Positions 25,941 to 34,097 of a DNA stretch of 41,255 bases are shown here, piece by piece (position 1 is the first letter of the stretch; every line of letters starts with the position of its first letter). The notes below the pieces were generated by a model. It made no database searches. It had not been told where the DNA came from and saw only the letters and a list, made by a program, of their open reading frames with translations. Source of the DNA: Hyphomicrobiales bacterium (GTDB lineage Bacteria > Pseudomonadota > Alphaproteobacteria > Rhizobiales > Devosiaceae); NCBI GenBank assembly GCA_027066315.1, contig JAMONZ010000046.1, forward strand, positions 1 to 41,255. The letters are read 5' to 3'. Both the position numbers and the translations under genes were made by a program.

Positions 25941-27265
25941 TGATCAAAGTCCGTTTTGCACCCTCTCCAACTGGGCGAATTCACCTTGGTAATGCTCGCA
26001 CTGCCTTGGCTAATTGGTTATTTGCAAAAGCAAATAATGGTGAGTTTATTTTGCGTTTTGATGACACAGATTTTGAGCGATCAAAACAAGAATATGCTGA
26101 TGGTATAGAGCAAGATTTGAAATGGCTTGGCATTTCACCTGATATGATTACCGCCCAATCTAAACGGTTTGATCTTTATGATGCGGCTCGTGATGAATTG
26201 ATTGCGATGGGAAGGCTTTATCCCTGTTATGAAACGGGTGATGAGCTTGATAGAAAACGTGTCCGAGCAAGAGCAATGGGCAGGCCGCCAATCTATGATC
26301 GGGCGGCACTTTTATTGAGTGATGAAGAAAAGCAAAAATATGAAAATGAGGGGCGAAAGCCGCATTGGCGTTTTAAATTAGATGGCGAGCCAGTTATTTT
26401 TAATGACCTTGTTCGTGGCGATCAAACGGTAAATATTTCTTCTATGTCTGACCCTGTTTTAATTAGAGGTGATGGCTCTTATCTTTATACTCTGCCATCA
26501 GTAGTTGATGATCTTGATCTTGGTATAACTCATATTATTCGTGGGGAAGATCATGTGAGTAATTCTGGTGTTCAGGTAGAGATTTTTGATGCTTTGGGTG
26601 GGAAAGCTCCAATTTTTGCACATCATAATTTACTTAGTGATGCTCAAGGTAAAGGTCTTTCAAAAAGGTTGGGATCGCTTTCATTACAGGGTTTACGTGA
26701 GGCTGGCTATGAGCCAATGGCCGTTGCAATTATGGCAACAATTACAGGCACAAGTCTGCCAGTTGAGCCTGTTGCAAGTCTTGCTGAATTGGCCAAAAAG
26801 TTTGACTTTTCTATTATTTCACGTGGGCCAGCACGATATGACGAGGCGGAGCTTGAAACTTTGAATGCAAGAATTTTACATGATATGGATTATGAAACGG
26901 CAAAGCCACGACTTGAAAAGTTTGACTTAGAGGGTGAGGATTTGTGGCTTGCTTTGCGAGAAAATTTAGTGAAATTTGACGATATTAAAGATTTAGCAAA
27001 ATTAATTACTGGGCCAATTGAGCCAAATATTGCGCTTGATGATAAAGAGTTTATTGAGATTGCTGCTAAAAATTTACCACCATTGCCATGGGATGAAAAT
27101 ACTTGGGGTCAATGGACATCAAGTTTGAAAAGCCTAACTGGGCGCAAAGGTAAAAATTTATTTTTACCGCTTCGTCTTGCGATTACAGGGCGAAAAGATG
27201 GGCCTGAGCTTAAGAGCCTGTTGGTGTTGATTGGGCGTAAAGAGTGTCTGGCCCGATTATCCTAA
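25940..27265 (+). CDS. gltX: Glutamyl-tRNA synthetase (short, second-type GluRS)
   Basis: The 441-aa class I synthetase has the HIGH-type motif in RFAPSPTGRIHLGNARTA (15-18 core), RGEDHVSNSGVQ near 201, and the KMSKS-type loop KGLSKRLGSLSLQ (238-243). It lacks much of the usual C-terminal anticodon-binding part compared with the more common length near 470-490 aa, and resembles the second GltX of alphaproteobacteria. It charges tRNA-Glu and, in species lacking GlnRS, may charge tRNA-Gln for later amidation. Translation is coupled to nadE. Its last 56 bp overlap the convergent DUF2865 gene. Confidence 0.94.
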   Translation: MIKVRFAPSPTGRIHLGNARTALANWLFAKANNGEFILRFDDTDFERSKQEYADGIEQDLKWLGISPDMITAQSKRFDLYDAARDELIAMGRLYPCYETGDELDRKRVRARAMGRPPIYDRAALLLSDEEKQKYENEGRKPHWRFKLDGEPVIFNDLVRGDQTVNISSMSDPVLIRGDGSYLYTLPSVVDDLDLGITHIIRGEDHVSNSGVQVEIFDALGGKAPIFAHHNLLSDAQGKGLSKRLGSLSLQGLREAGYEPMAVAIMATITGTSLPVEPVASLAELAKKFDFSIISRGPARYDEAELETLNARILHDMDYETAKPRLEKFDLEGEDLWLALRENLVKFDDIKDLAKLITGPIEPNIALDDKEFIEIAAKNLPPLPWDENTWGQWTSSLKSLTGRKGKNLFLPLRLAITGRKDGPELKSLLVLIGRKECLARLS

Positions 27266-28319
27266 TGGTTTTACCATTTGAGATGAAGGTTTGAATTGGT
27301 GCAGTAATTTTTGGAGTTGCAACTATTTGTTTAGGCCGTGGCTCACCCTCTCTATACGGTCTGTTGCGCGGTAGCGGCACAAAAATAGCTTTGGCAACAG
27401 TAGTTTTAATCTTTTGACGAGGGTCACGAATTGGCATTGGAAAGCCTTGTTCTTCAAACATAATCATTGTTCTTGATTGGCCATTTGCTTTATTCTCAAC
27501 CACCTCAAAAAACCCTGATGATTTTTGTCTTTTAAAAATATTATTTTGAATAAATTCAGAGCGAAAAAGAAAAGCATTAGGCATGGATTTATAAGGAATG
27601 CCTGCCATATTTATCATGTCATCGGCTTCTTGCCCTGGGTTTTTATGATAGTAAAGCTCTACATCGTGTCCGTTAGCTTGCTCAGCACAAGCAGCTGCAT
27701 CTAAACTTAAATATTGCTCAGTAGTTGAAAAACTAATTGGCCAATAATAGCCATCACTACTTCTTACACATAACGTTCTTAGAGTGTTTAAATCAATTCG
27801 AACATTGGGAATTTCTGTTGTAATAATATTGTTGTTATTTCCAAATAAAATATCAAAAAGATTTTTATTCTTATTTTGAATTGAATTGAAATTATTATTA
27901 GAATTGCTACATGTATTGTTGGCTAATTGCTTTAGAATATTCTCTCGTTGGCGGGCGATGGCTTGCCCAGTCCCAACCTTTGCCTTTAGTTTATTAATAT
28001 CTGAGCGGCCTCTGATGATTTTTCTAGCAAGTGTGCGGCATTGACCAGTTAGTCTTTTTTTAGCATTAAGGATTTTTTGACAGCCTGAGCGAACAAATTG
28101 CCTTTCGACTTTTTTTAATTCGCTTGCGGTTCTTTGAATAGTTTTGGTGTTTTTTGCTAGCGAGCGAAAATCTCGATTTCTCTCTAGTGAGCGAGCTGTG
28201 TTTTTTAGGGCAGAGCAACTATGGGTTTGAGCATAGGCAACATCAGCATTGAGAAGGGTGAAAATTATAACAAATGAAAAAAAGATATGCTGCAACGCTT
28301 TATGATATATGGCGAGCAT
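27210..28319 (-). CDS. DUF2865 family exported protein
   Basis: The 369-aa protein has a signal peptide (core about 12-27, ending VAYAQ), then a basic helical region (40-125) with regular Lys/Arg and several Cys, an Asn-rich linker (138-165), and the DUF2865 core LRTLCVRSSDGYYWPISFSTT with a paired Cys, DVELYYHKNPGQEADDMI and PYKSMPNAFLFRSEF. The family is known mainly from alphaproteobacteria and has no assigned function; the export signal points to the periplasm or outside. The C-terminal coding end overlaps gltX tail to tail by 56 bp. Its upstream region is the longest gene-free AT-rich stretch in the window. Confidence 0.85.
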   Translation of the reverse strand: MLAIYHKALQHIFFSFVIIFTLLNADVAYAQTHSCSALKNTARSLERNRDFRSLAKNTKTIQRTASELKKVERQFVRSGCQKILNAKKRLTGQCRTLARKIIRGRSDINKLKAKVGTGQAIARQRENILKQLANNTCSNSNNNFNSIQNKNKNLFDILFGNNNNIITTEIPNVRIDLNTLRTLCVRSSDGYYWPISFSTTEQYLSLDAAACAEQANGHDVELYYHKNPGQEADDMINMAGIPYKSMPNAFLFRSEFIQNNIFKRQKSSGFFEVVENKANGQSRTMIMFEEQGFPMPIRDPRQKIKTTVAKAIFVPLPRNRPYREGEPRPKQIVATPKITAPIQTFISNGKTIRIIGPDTLYAQSTPTGS

Positions 28320-28657
28320 GTGTATTTGCCTTTTTTAAACTGGTTATAAAGTATATTTTAAATCAAAAATATTATTAAACGAGCATAATTAAAAATTATA
28401 AAAGAAACTACACTATAAAATTGGCATAATTGAGAAATATAATAGCTAAAAAATCATCTATATTATATTTTACTTGATTTTTGTACTTTTTGGGTGCTTT
28501 TATATTGTTATGAGAACCACAATGAAAATTTGCATTATTAGATGCATTATTATTAGCTAACCTTTTTTGGTCGAGGCGTGGTTTTACCTATCTTTTTTTA
28601 AGTAATAATTTCTGCGCTTTAGCACTGAATTAATCAGTAACTATGGGGCAAAGATAA
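28320..28657. other. Divergent AT-rich intergenic region upstream of cysS
   Basis: This 338-bp region separates the divergent DUF2865 and cysS genes. It is very AT-rich and must hold both promoters, but none is clear enough to call. It contains a possible 12-codon leader frame (28522-28560), a T-rich run at about 28591-28598, and a small inverted repeat ACTGA/TCAGT (28624-28638) just before the cysS ribosome site GGGG. No tRNA or known riboswitch is seen. Confidence 0.5.
28522..28560 (+). CDS. Possible 12-aa cysteine-containing leader peptide of cysS
   Basis: ATG at 28522 opens a 12-codon frame, MKICIIRCIIIS, ending in TAA, with GAGA six bases upstream. It holds two Cys codons (TGC) and lies 97 bp before cysS. 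Downstream there is a T-rich run but no convincing terminator stem. The Ile codons are expected by chance in such AT-rich DNA; two Cys codons are less so. This is a candidate only. Confidence 0.2.
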   Translation: MKICIIRCIIIS

Positions 28658-30118
28658 ATGACAACCGATGTAAAAATTAAACTCTATAATACTCTTAGTC
28701 GTAAAAAAGATGAGTTTATTCCTATCGATTCTAATAATGTGCGCATGTATGTTTGCGGACCAACGGTTTATGATTATGCTCATATTGGTAATGCACGTCC
28801 TGCAATAGTTTTTGATGTTTTATTTCGGCTTTTGCGTCATGTTTATGGCAATGAGCATGTAACATATGTACGAAATATTACTGATGTTGATGATAAAATT
28901 AATGCACGTGCGGTTCGAGATTATCCTGAGCTTGAGCTAAATGAGGCTATTAAAAAAGTTACAAAAAAAACTACAGATCAATATCATAAAGACGTAAAAG
29001 CCTTGGGCTGTATCGATCCAACTTTTGAACCGCTTGCCACCGACCATATAAAAGGCATGCTAAAGATGATAAAAAATTTGCTAGATAATAATCATGCCTA
29101 TATTGCAGGTGGTGAGGTGTTGTTTGATATTAAATCAATGTCAAATTATGGGGCTTTATCGAATAGGAAGATTGAAGACCAACAAGCTGGTGCTAGGATT
29201 GAAATAAAGAGCCACAAGCGAAATGCTGGTGATTTTATTTTATGGAAACTTTCCAATGAAAGTGAACCTGGTTGGCAAAGCCCATGGGGACGTGGTCGTC
29301 CTGGTTGGCATCTTGAATGTTCTGTTATGAGTGAGTTTCATTTAGGGGAGATATTTGATATTCATGGCGGTGGATTAGACTTGATATTTCCGCACCATGA
29401 AAATGAAATTGCTCAATCATGCTCAGCCCATAATAATGATAAAATGGCTAATTATTGGCTTCATAATGGATTTTTGCAGGTTGAGGGACAGAAAATGTCA
29501 AAAAGCCTTGGTAATTTTATCACTATAAATGACTTGCTGGAAACTGATAAATTTGGTGGAACAAAATGGGCAGGAGATGTGTTGCGCCTTGCAATTCTTA
29601 TGACAAATTATAAAGAGCCAATTGATTTTTCTGAAGCTCGCTTGGTTGAAGCATCGAGGATTTTAACAAACTGGAAAAACACTATTCTTGAACTTGGCCT
29701 TGATTTTGATGAAGAAAATCGAGCGGAGATTGAGGCACTTGGGCCTTGTTCAAAATTGCGCTTTGCTTTGGCTGATGATTTGAATATGTCGGGAGTAATT
29801 GCAAATTTACACCGCCATGCATCAGGCAAGAAATTGCATAATGCAAACCGTTTGTTCGGCTCGTTACAACTGCTTGGGTTGGCTAGTTTTGATAGCATGC
29901 AAGAATGGCAAAATGCTAAGAAATCGAGCAAATTAGAGGTTAATGATATTGAGCAGGTAGAGAAGGCAATAATAGAAAGACTTGAAGCATTAGCGCAAAA
30001 AAATTGGGTCAAGGCTGATAAAATTCGTAATGAATTAGAGCAAAAAAATATTTTGCTAAAAGATACTAAAGATCCAAAAACAGGAGAACGAGTTACGAAT
30101 TGGGAGGTCAGTGAGTGA
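28658..30118 (+). CDS. cysS: Cysteinyl-tRNA synthetase
   Basis: The 486-aa class I synthetase has the zinc Cys in [19 protein letters not shown] (Cys 33, HIGN 42-45), [14 protein letters not shown] with the second zinc Cys (221), [11 protein letters not shown] with zinc His and Glu, and the KMSKS loop [13 protein letters not shown] (279-283). It attaches cysteine to tRNA-Cys. GGGGCAAAGA lies upstream of the ATG. The stop overlaps the next gene's GTG start, so the GFA-family gene is co-translated. Gene order cysS, GFA gene, small ORF, cimA suggests one operon through the LysM gene. Confidence 0.97.
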   Translation: MTTDVKIKLYNTLSRKKDEFIPIDSNNVRMYVCGPTVYDYAHIGNARPAIVFDVLFRLLRHVYGNEHVTYVRNITDVDDKINARAVRDYPELELNEAIKKVTKKTTDQYHKDVKALGCIDPTFEPLATDHIKGMLKMIKNLLDNNHAYIAGGEVLFDIKSMSNYGALSNRKIEDQQAGARIEIKSHKRNAGDFILWKLSNESEPGWQSPWGRGRPGWHLECSVMSEFHLGEIFDIHGGGLDLIFPHHENEIAQSCSAHNNDKMANYWLHNGFLQVEGQKMSKSLGNFITINDLLETDKFGGTKWAGDVLRLAILMTNYKEPIDFSEARLVEASRILTNWKNTILELGLDFDEENRAEIEALGPCSKLRFALADDLNMSGVIANLHRHASGKKLHNANRLFGSLQLLGLASFDSMQEWQNAKKSSKLEVNDIEQVEKAIIERLEALAQKNWVKADKIRNELEQKNILLKDTKDPKTGERVTNWEVSE

Positions 30119-30585
30119 TTAAAACTCTCAAAGGAGGTTGCCAGTGTGGGGCGGTGCGCTTTGCTGCTAGTGATTTTGCGCGACCTTCAATTTGTCATTG
30201 TCGTATGTGTCAAAAAGCCTATGGCGGGTTTTTTGGGGCGTTGGTTATGGTTAAAGATGGGCATTTCACTCGAGGTGAGCCAAAATGGTTTGATAGTTCG
30301 AATGTTGCACGACGTGGGTTTTGTGCAAATTGCGGCACGCCTTTGGCTTATGAAACAAAATTTGGACTTGAATTTTCTATCGGTGCTTTTGATGATCCTG
30401 CAAAAGTTGCGCCAACCATTCAAGTGAACTTGAGGGATAAATTAGAGTTTTTTGATGATTTATGTAGCTTGCCCATTAAGCATGAAACTGATGATGAATG
30501 GCAAGATTTTATTTCTAGTGTATATTCCCATCAGCATCCTGACCATGAAATAAAAACATGGCCAATAGCGAAAGAAGAAAAATGA
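30115..30585 (+). CDS. GFA-family (CENP-V type) zinc protein
   Basis: The 156-aa protein has the GFA zinc pattern: [12 protein letters not shown] (Cys 9 and 11), [13 protein letters not shown] (Cys 28, 30, 33) and [14 protein letters not shown]. The Cys clusters bind two zinc ions. The founding member is a glutathione-dependent formaldehyde-activating enzyme, but most relatives have no proven activity. The start is GTG at 30115 within GTGA overlapping the cysS stop, with GGGAGG eight bases before it. Linkage to formaldehyde detoxification is not supported by the neighbours. Confidence 0.92.
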   Translation: MIKTLKGGCQCGAVRFAASDFARPSICHCRMCQKAYGGFFGALVMVKDGHFTRGEPKWFDSSNVARRGFCANCGTPLAYETKFGLEFSIGAFDDPAKVAPTIQVNLRDKLEFFDDLCSLPIKHETDDEWQDFISSVYSHQHPDHEIKTWPIAKEEK

Positions 30586-30695
30586 ATAACTCACATAATA
30601 AAAAAGCTATGCCAATGTGGCTGAAAATTACGATTGCTAGTAAAATTATTATTGTTTTAGCAATCCTTATTTTCCTTGTAATTAAACTAAGTTAA
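30582..30695 (+). CDS. Small single-pass membrane protein (37 aa)
   Basis: ATG at 30582 overlaps the TGA of the GFA-family gene as ATGA, and AGAAGAAAA just upstream is a usable ribosome site. The 37-residue product has a short polar N-terminus ([11 protein letters not shown]), then a hydrophobic helix from about residue 17 to 36 with IIIVLAILIFLVI, and ends KLS. This layout and the overlap with the neighbour favour a real gene. It lies 13 bp before cimA. Function is unknown; it is too short for family assignment. Confidence 0.6.
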   Translation: MNNSHNKKAMPMWLKITIASKIIIVLAILIFLVIKLS

Positions 30696-30708
30696 GTGAG
30701 ATAATTTC

Positions 30709-32319
30709 ATGAATAAAGAGCGTCTTTATCTATTTGATACTACCCTTAGAGATGGTGCGCAGACCAGCGGAATTGAATTTTCATTGGCTGATAAAATTGC
30801 TATTACAGCTTTGCTTGAAGAGCTTAAAATTGATTATGTTGAGGGTGGGTATCCCGGAGCTAATATTGTTGATGATGAGTTTTTTAGTGAAAAACGTACA
30901 AAAAATGCGGTTTTTACGGCCTTTGGAATGACAAAGCGAGCTGGGCGATCGGTTGAGAATGACACAGGAATTAAAGCACTATTAGACGCTAAGTCAGATG
31001 CAATTTGTTTTGTTGCTAAGGCTTGGGATAAACAAGTTGAATTGGCTTTGGGCATTTCAAAAGAAGAGAATCTCACTTCAATAGAGCAATCAGTTTCTGC
31101 CGCAATAAAGCATGGCAAAGAAACGATGCTAGATTGTGAGCATTTTTTTGATGGTTATAAAGCTAATCCTAATTATGCAAAGGAATGCATAAAAACTGCA
31201 CTTGATGCAGGAGCAAGATGGATAGTGCTTTGTGATACAAACGGTGGCACGCTTCCCTATGAAGTAGAAGAAATTGTAACAGATATTTTAAAAATCTGCC
31301 CTGGTGAGAAATTAGGAATTCATGCACATGATGATACTGGAAATGCAATAGCAAATTCATTGATTGCTGTGCGAGCTGGTGTGCGCCAAATTCAAGGCAC
31401 GTTAAATGGAATTGGCGAGAGATGCGGTAATGCTTCGCTTATTTCTATTTTGCCAACTTTGTTGCTCAAAGCGGATTTTAAAGATAAGTTTGAAATTACA
31501 ACAAGTGCAAAACAGCTTAAGAAACTTACGCATATTTCTCGTGCGTTTGATGATATATTAAATAGAGCCCCAGATCCTCAATCGCCTTATGTTGGTGCTT
31601 TTGCTTTTGCAACTAAGGCTGGGATTCATGCCTCTGCTCTGCTTAAAGACCCAAGTTGTTATGAACATATTACCCCTGAATCTGTAGGTAATGAGCGATC
31701 TATCATGGTGTCGCAACAAGCAGGAAAGTCAAATCTTTTAGTTGCTCTTAAACGGCATGATATTGAAATAAAAAAAGATGACCCAAGACTTAGCACTCTT
31801 TTAAAACTAGTAAAAGAGAGAGAGGCAAGGGGTTATTCTTATGATGGAGCTGATGCTAGTTTTGCACTTTTAGCACATAAAGTGCTTGGCAGCTTGCCTA
31901 ATTTTTTTGAAGTTGAGAGCTATCGAGCAGCTGTTGAGCGTCGACATAATGTGCGTGGCGAGCTTGTTACGGTTTCTGAAGCGGTAGTGAAAATTGTGGT
32001 CGATGGTGAGCTGTTCATGTCTGTTGCTGAGGGTAATGGGCCAGTAAATGCACTTGATGAAGCAATGCGCAAAGACCTTGGCAGGTTTACTAGCTTTATT
32101 TCTGACTTAGAATTAGTAGACTTTAAAGTTCGTATTCTTGATGGTGGTACTGGTGCTGTTACTCGGGTGTTGATTGAAAGCAAAGATAGCTCAGGTGAGC
32201 GTTGGGTGACTATTGGCGTATCTCCAAATATAATTGATGCCTCATTTGAAGCATTATATGAATCTATCAATTATAAATTGATGAAAAGCGAAGCGGCGGG
32301 TTGGAAAGAAAAGTTTTAG
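30709..32319 (+). CDS. cimA: Citramalate synthase
   Basis: The 536-aa protein has the isopropylmalate/citramalate synthase TIM barrel with LFDTTLRDGAQTSGIEFSLADK (9-30), VEGGYPGANIVDDEFF, WIVLCDTNGGTLPYEVEEIV, the metal-binding IHAHDDTGNAIANSL, and GTLNGIGERCGN. It then has the LeuA-type regulatory domain with AGIHASALLKDPSCYEHI and the late VRILDGGTGAVTRVLIES. The GYPGAN and TSGIEFS variants favour citramalate synthase over LeuA. It joins pyruvate and acetyl-CoA to citramalate, a threonine-independent route to isoleucine. A purine-rich AAGTGAGATAATTTC precedes the ATG. Confidence 0.93.
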   Translation: MNKERLYLFDTTLRDGAQTSGIEFSLADKIAITALLEELKIDYVEGGYPGANIVDDEFFSEKRTKNAVFTAFGMTKRAGRSVENDTGIKALLDAKSDAICFVAKAWDKQVELALGISKEENLTSIEQSVSAAIKHGKETMLDCEHFFDGYKANPNYAKECIKTALDAGARWIVLCDTNGGTLPYEVEEIVTDILKICPGEKLGIHAHDDTGNAIANSLIAVRAGVRQIQGTLNGIGERCGNASLISILPTLLLKADFKDKFEITTSAKQLKKLTHISRAFDDILNRAPDPQSPYVGAFAFATKAGIHASALLKDPSCYEHITPESVGNERSIMVSQQAGKSNLLVALKRHDIEIKKDDPRLSTLLKLVKEREARGYSYDGADASFALLAHKVLGSLPNFFEVESYRAAVERRHNVRGELVTVSEAVVKIVVDGELFMSVAEGNGPVNALDEAMRKDLGRFTSFISDLELVDFKVRILDGGTGAVTRVLIESKDSSGERWVTIGVSPNIIDASFEALYESINYKLMKSEAAGWKEKF

Positions 32320-32330
32320 GAGCGTAAAAT

Positions 32331-33707
32331 TTGGCAAAAAAGAGAAAAAATAACCCTGCATTAGTCACGTTGTTTTTTGCAACTAGCACTATTATTGCAG
32401 TTTTGGGTATTGCTGCTTGGCCAAAAATTAATTCTTGCATGAAAGTCAAGAATGACTATTTTGCTTGTGCTAAATTTGCTGTGAGCGATTTTAAATTTGA
32501 TGAAATATTACCCAAAGCAAAAACTTTTCTAAAAGAGCCAGTGATTAATCAGGTTGAACCGCCTGTTGCTCAACCCATAACTGATGAAGAAAAAATAGAA
32601 TTGCCCGCTCTTGATCCTGAGGAAATAATAGAGCCTGCTGAGTTGATAAAAACACCAAAACTAGAAGAAAATATAAATATTGAAGTAGCTCCCATTCCTG
32701 CTGAGCAAGCTCAAAAACCAAAGTTATTCGATGAGATAACAGATATAAATATTGTTGAAAATCAACAAGAACCAGAAGTACTAAGTGAAGATCCAAAAGA
32801 GCAAATTGTTGAGCAAGGCTTAGAGGAAGAGCAAAATTATCAGGAGAAAGATTTATCTGTTTTTGACCCAATGGTTAGTTCTGCTCGAGTAGAGGCGGGT
32901 AATATTTTGGTTATTGAGGGAAGCGGGCAGCCTGGTGATTTTATTGAAGTTTTTGCTAATGCTGAGTTGATTGGAAATGTTAAAGTTAAAGCTGGTGGTG
33001 ATTGGATTGCTATAACAAAGTCACCCTATATTCATGGCTCAAATCTTGAGATTTCAAAACTACCAATAACTGCAAAAAATGACCAATCAACTATGGTGAT
33101 TATGTCTGATAGTTTAAACTCAAGGCCATTGACGATTTTTGCAAGGCGATCACAGCAAGAAGATATGGCGGCTGAACTAGTTTCAGATGAAGCTAAAATA
33201 AGTGAATCTATTGAGTATCTAGCATCAATTGTTAGGCCATATTTGAGCATTGATATGATTAAAATTGATGAGGATAATAATTTTTTTGCTGGGCGAGGAG
33301 AGAATGATTTAATCGTTCAGCTTTTTGTTGATGATAAATTAATTGCTGATACGATTATTTTTGAGGGGCGTTGGCAAATAAATTTAGATGAAAATATTTT
33401 GATAAAACCCAATCAAAAAGTACGATTTGATTTTTTAAAATCAAAAGAGCAAGGCGTATTTGCAACTGTTGATGTTGATTTTTTTGAGGATAATCAAGAT
33501 GTAGAATCTAATGTAGAAAGACAGCCAAACTCAAGCAATCAAATAGTGGTAAAAAAGGGTGATACTCTTTGGGATTTATCCAAACATTTATATGGGAATG
33601 GTTATCGCTATAAGCTGATTTTTGAAGCTAATAGAGGGAAGATAAATGATTCTCATTGGATATATCCTGGTCAAATTTTAGAATTGCCGAGTCAAGCAAG
33701 ATACTAG
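32331..33707 (+). CDS. LysM-domain envelope protein with acidic linker
   Basis: The 458-aa product has a basic N-terminus (MAKKRKNN), an uncleaved membrane helix (about 10-27), and a long Glu/Pro-rich linker (about 55-175). Two related beta-sandwich segments follow: one with VIEGSGQPGDFIEVFANAEL (about 198-217), and one with DNNFFAGRGENDLIVQLFVD. A C-terminal LysM domain has VVKKGDTLWDLSKHLYGNG and WIYPGQILELP. LysM binds peptidoglycan glycans, so this is probably an inner-membrane-anchored envelope protein spanning to the cell wall. Start is TTG at 32331 with AGGAG eight bases upstream; no early ATG exists. It follows cimA by 11 bp. Confidence 0.87.
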   Translation: MAKKRKNNPALVTLFFATSTIIAVLGIAAWPKINSCMKVKNDYFACAKFAVSDFKFDEILPKAKTFLKEPVINQVEPPVAQPITDEEKIELPALDPEEIIEPAELIKTPKLEENINIEVAPIPAEQAQKPKLFDEITDINIVENQQEPEVLSEDPKEQIVEQGLEEEQNYQEKDLSVFDPMVSSARVEAGNILVIEGSGQPGDFIEVFANAELIGNVKVKAGGDWIAITKSPYIHGSNLEISKLPITAKNDQSTMVIMSDSLNSRPLTIFARRSQQEDMAAELVSDEAKISESIEYLASIVRPYLSIDMIKIDEDNNFFAGRGENDLIVQLFVDDKLIADTIIFEGRWQINLDENILIKPNQKVRFDFLKSKEQGVFATVDVDFFEDNQDVESNVERQPNSSNQIVVKKGDTLWDLSKHLYGNGYRYKLIFEANRGKINDSHWIYPGQILELPSQARY

Positions 33708-33758
33708 AAACTATTAGAGTTTGCTTTTTAGAGAATTTTCTTTTATCGTATTTTTGCG

Positions 33759-34097
33759 ATGAAAGAAAAAATAAAAAAAGATGAAGACCTTGCAGTTTTT
33801 TTACGTGCGCTTGGCCATAATGTGCGTTTAGATATTTTACGCATAATAGCAGATGATTGTAAAAATCAATGTTGTTGTACTGATGTAGCAAAATGTTTTG
33901 ATTTGGCGCAATCTACTGTTTCTCAACATATAAAAGTTTTGCTTGAGGCTGGTTTGGTTATCAAACAAGCAAAAGGGGTGCGTAATTGTTATTTGGTAAA
34001 TTTTGACAAACTTAATCAAATGCAAGGTTTATATAACGAATATCTGTCGACCTTGAGTGGACAGAATAAAGGTTCAAAGGGTGATGACGTTGAGTGA
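33759..34097 (+). CDS. ArsR/SmtB-family regulator, cysteine-rich
   Basis: The 112-aa winged helix-turn-helix protein has LRALGHNVRLDILRIIADD, then the Cys-rich segment CKNQCCCTDVAKCFDL and recognition helix LAQSTVSQHIKVLLEAGLVI, ending with the wing GVRNCYLV. Cys occur at 34, 38, 39, 40, 46 and 77. In ArsR relatives the alpha-3 region often binds metal or arsenite through Cys, so a thiophilic metal or thiol-reactive signal is plausible, but the spacing does not match the classic ELCVCDL exactly. Its stop overlaps the following exporter gene. It probably represses its own operon and is relieved by an effector. Confidence 0.9.
   Translation: MKEKIKKDEDLAVFLRALGHNVRLDILRIIADDCKNQCCCTDVAKCFDLAQSTVSQHIKVLLEAGLVIKQAKGVRNCYLVNFDKLNQMQGLYNEYLSTLSGQNKGSKGDDVE

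Noticed and set aside
28470-28510. sigma-70 promoter for cysS (TTGATT ... TATATT)
   Set aside because: The spacing is 21 bp, too long for a convincing promoter, and AT-rich DNA gives many such matches.
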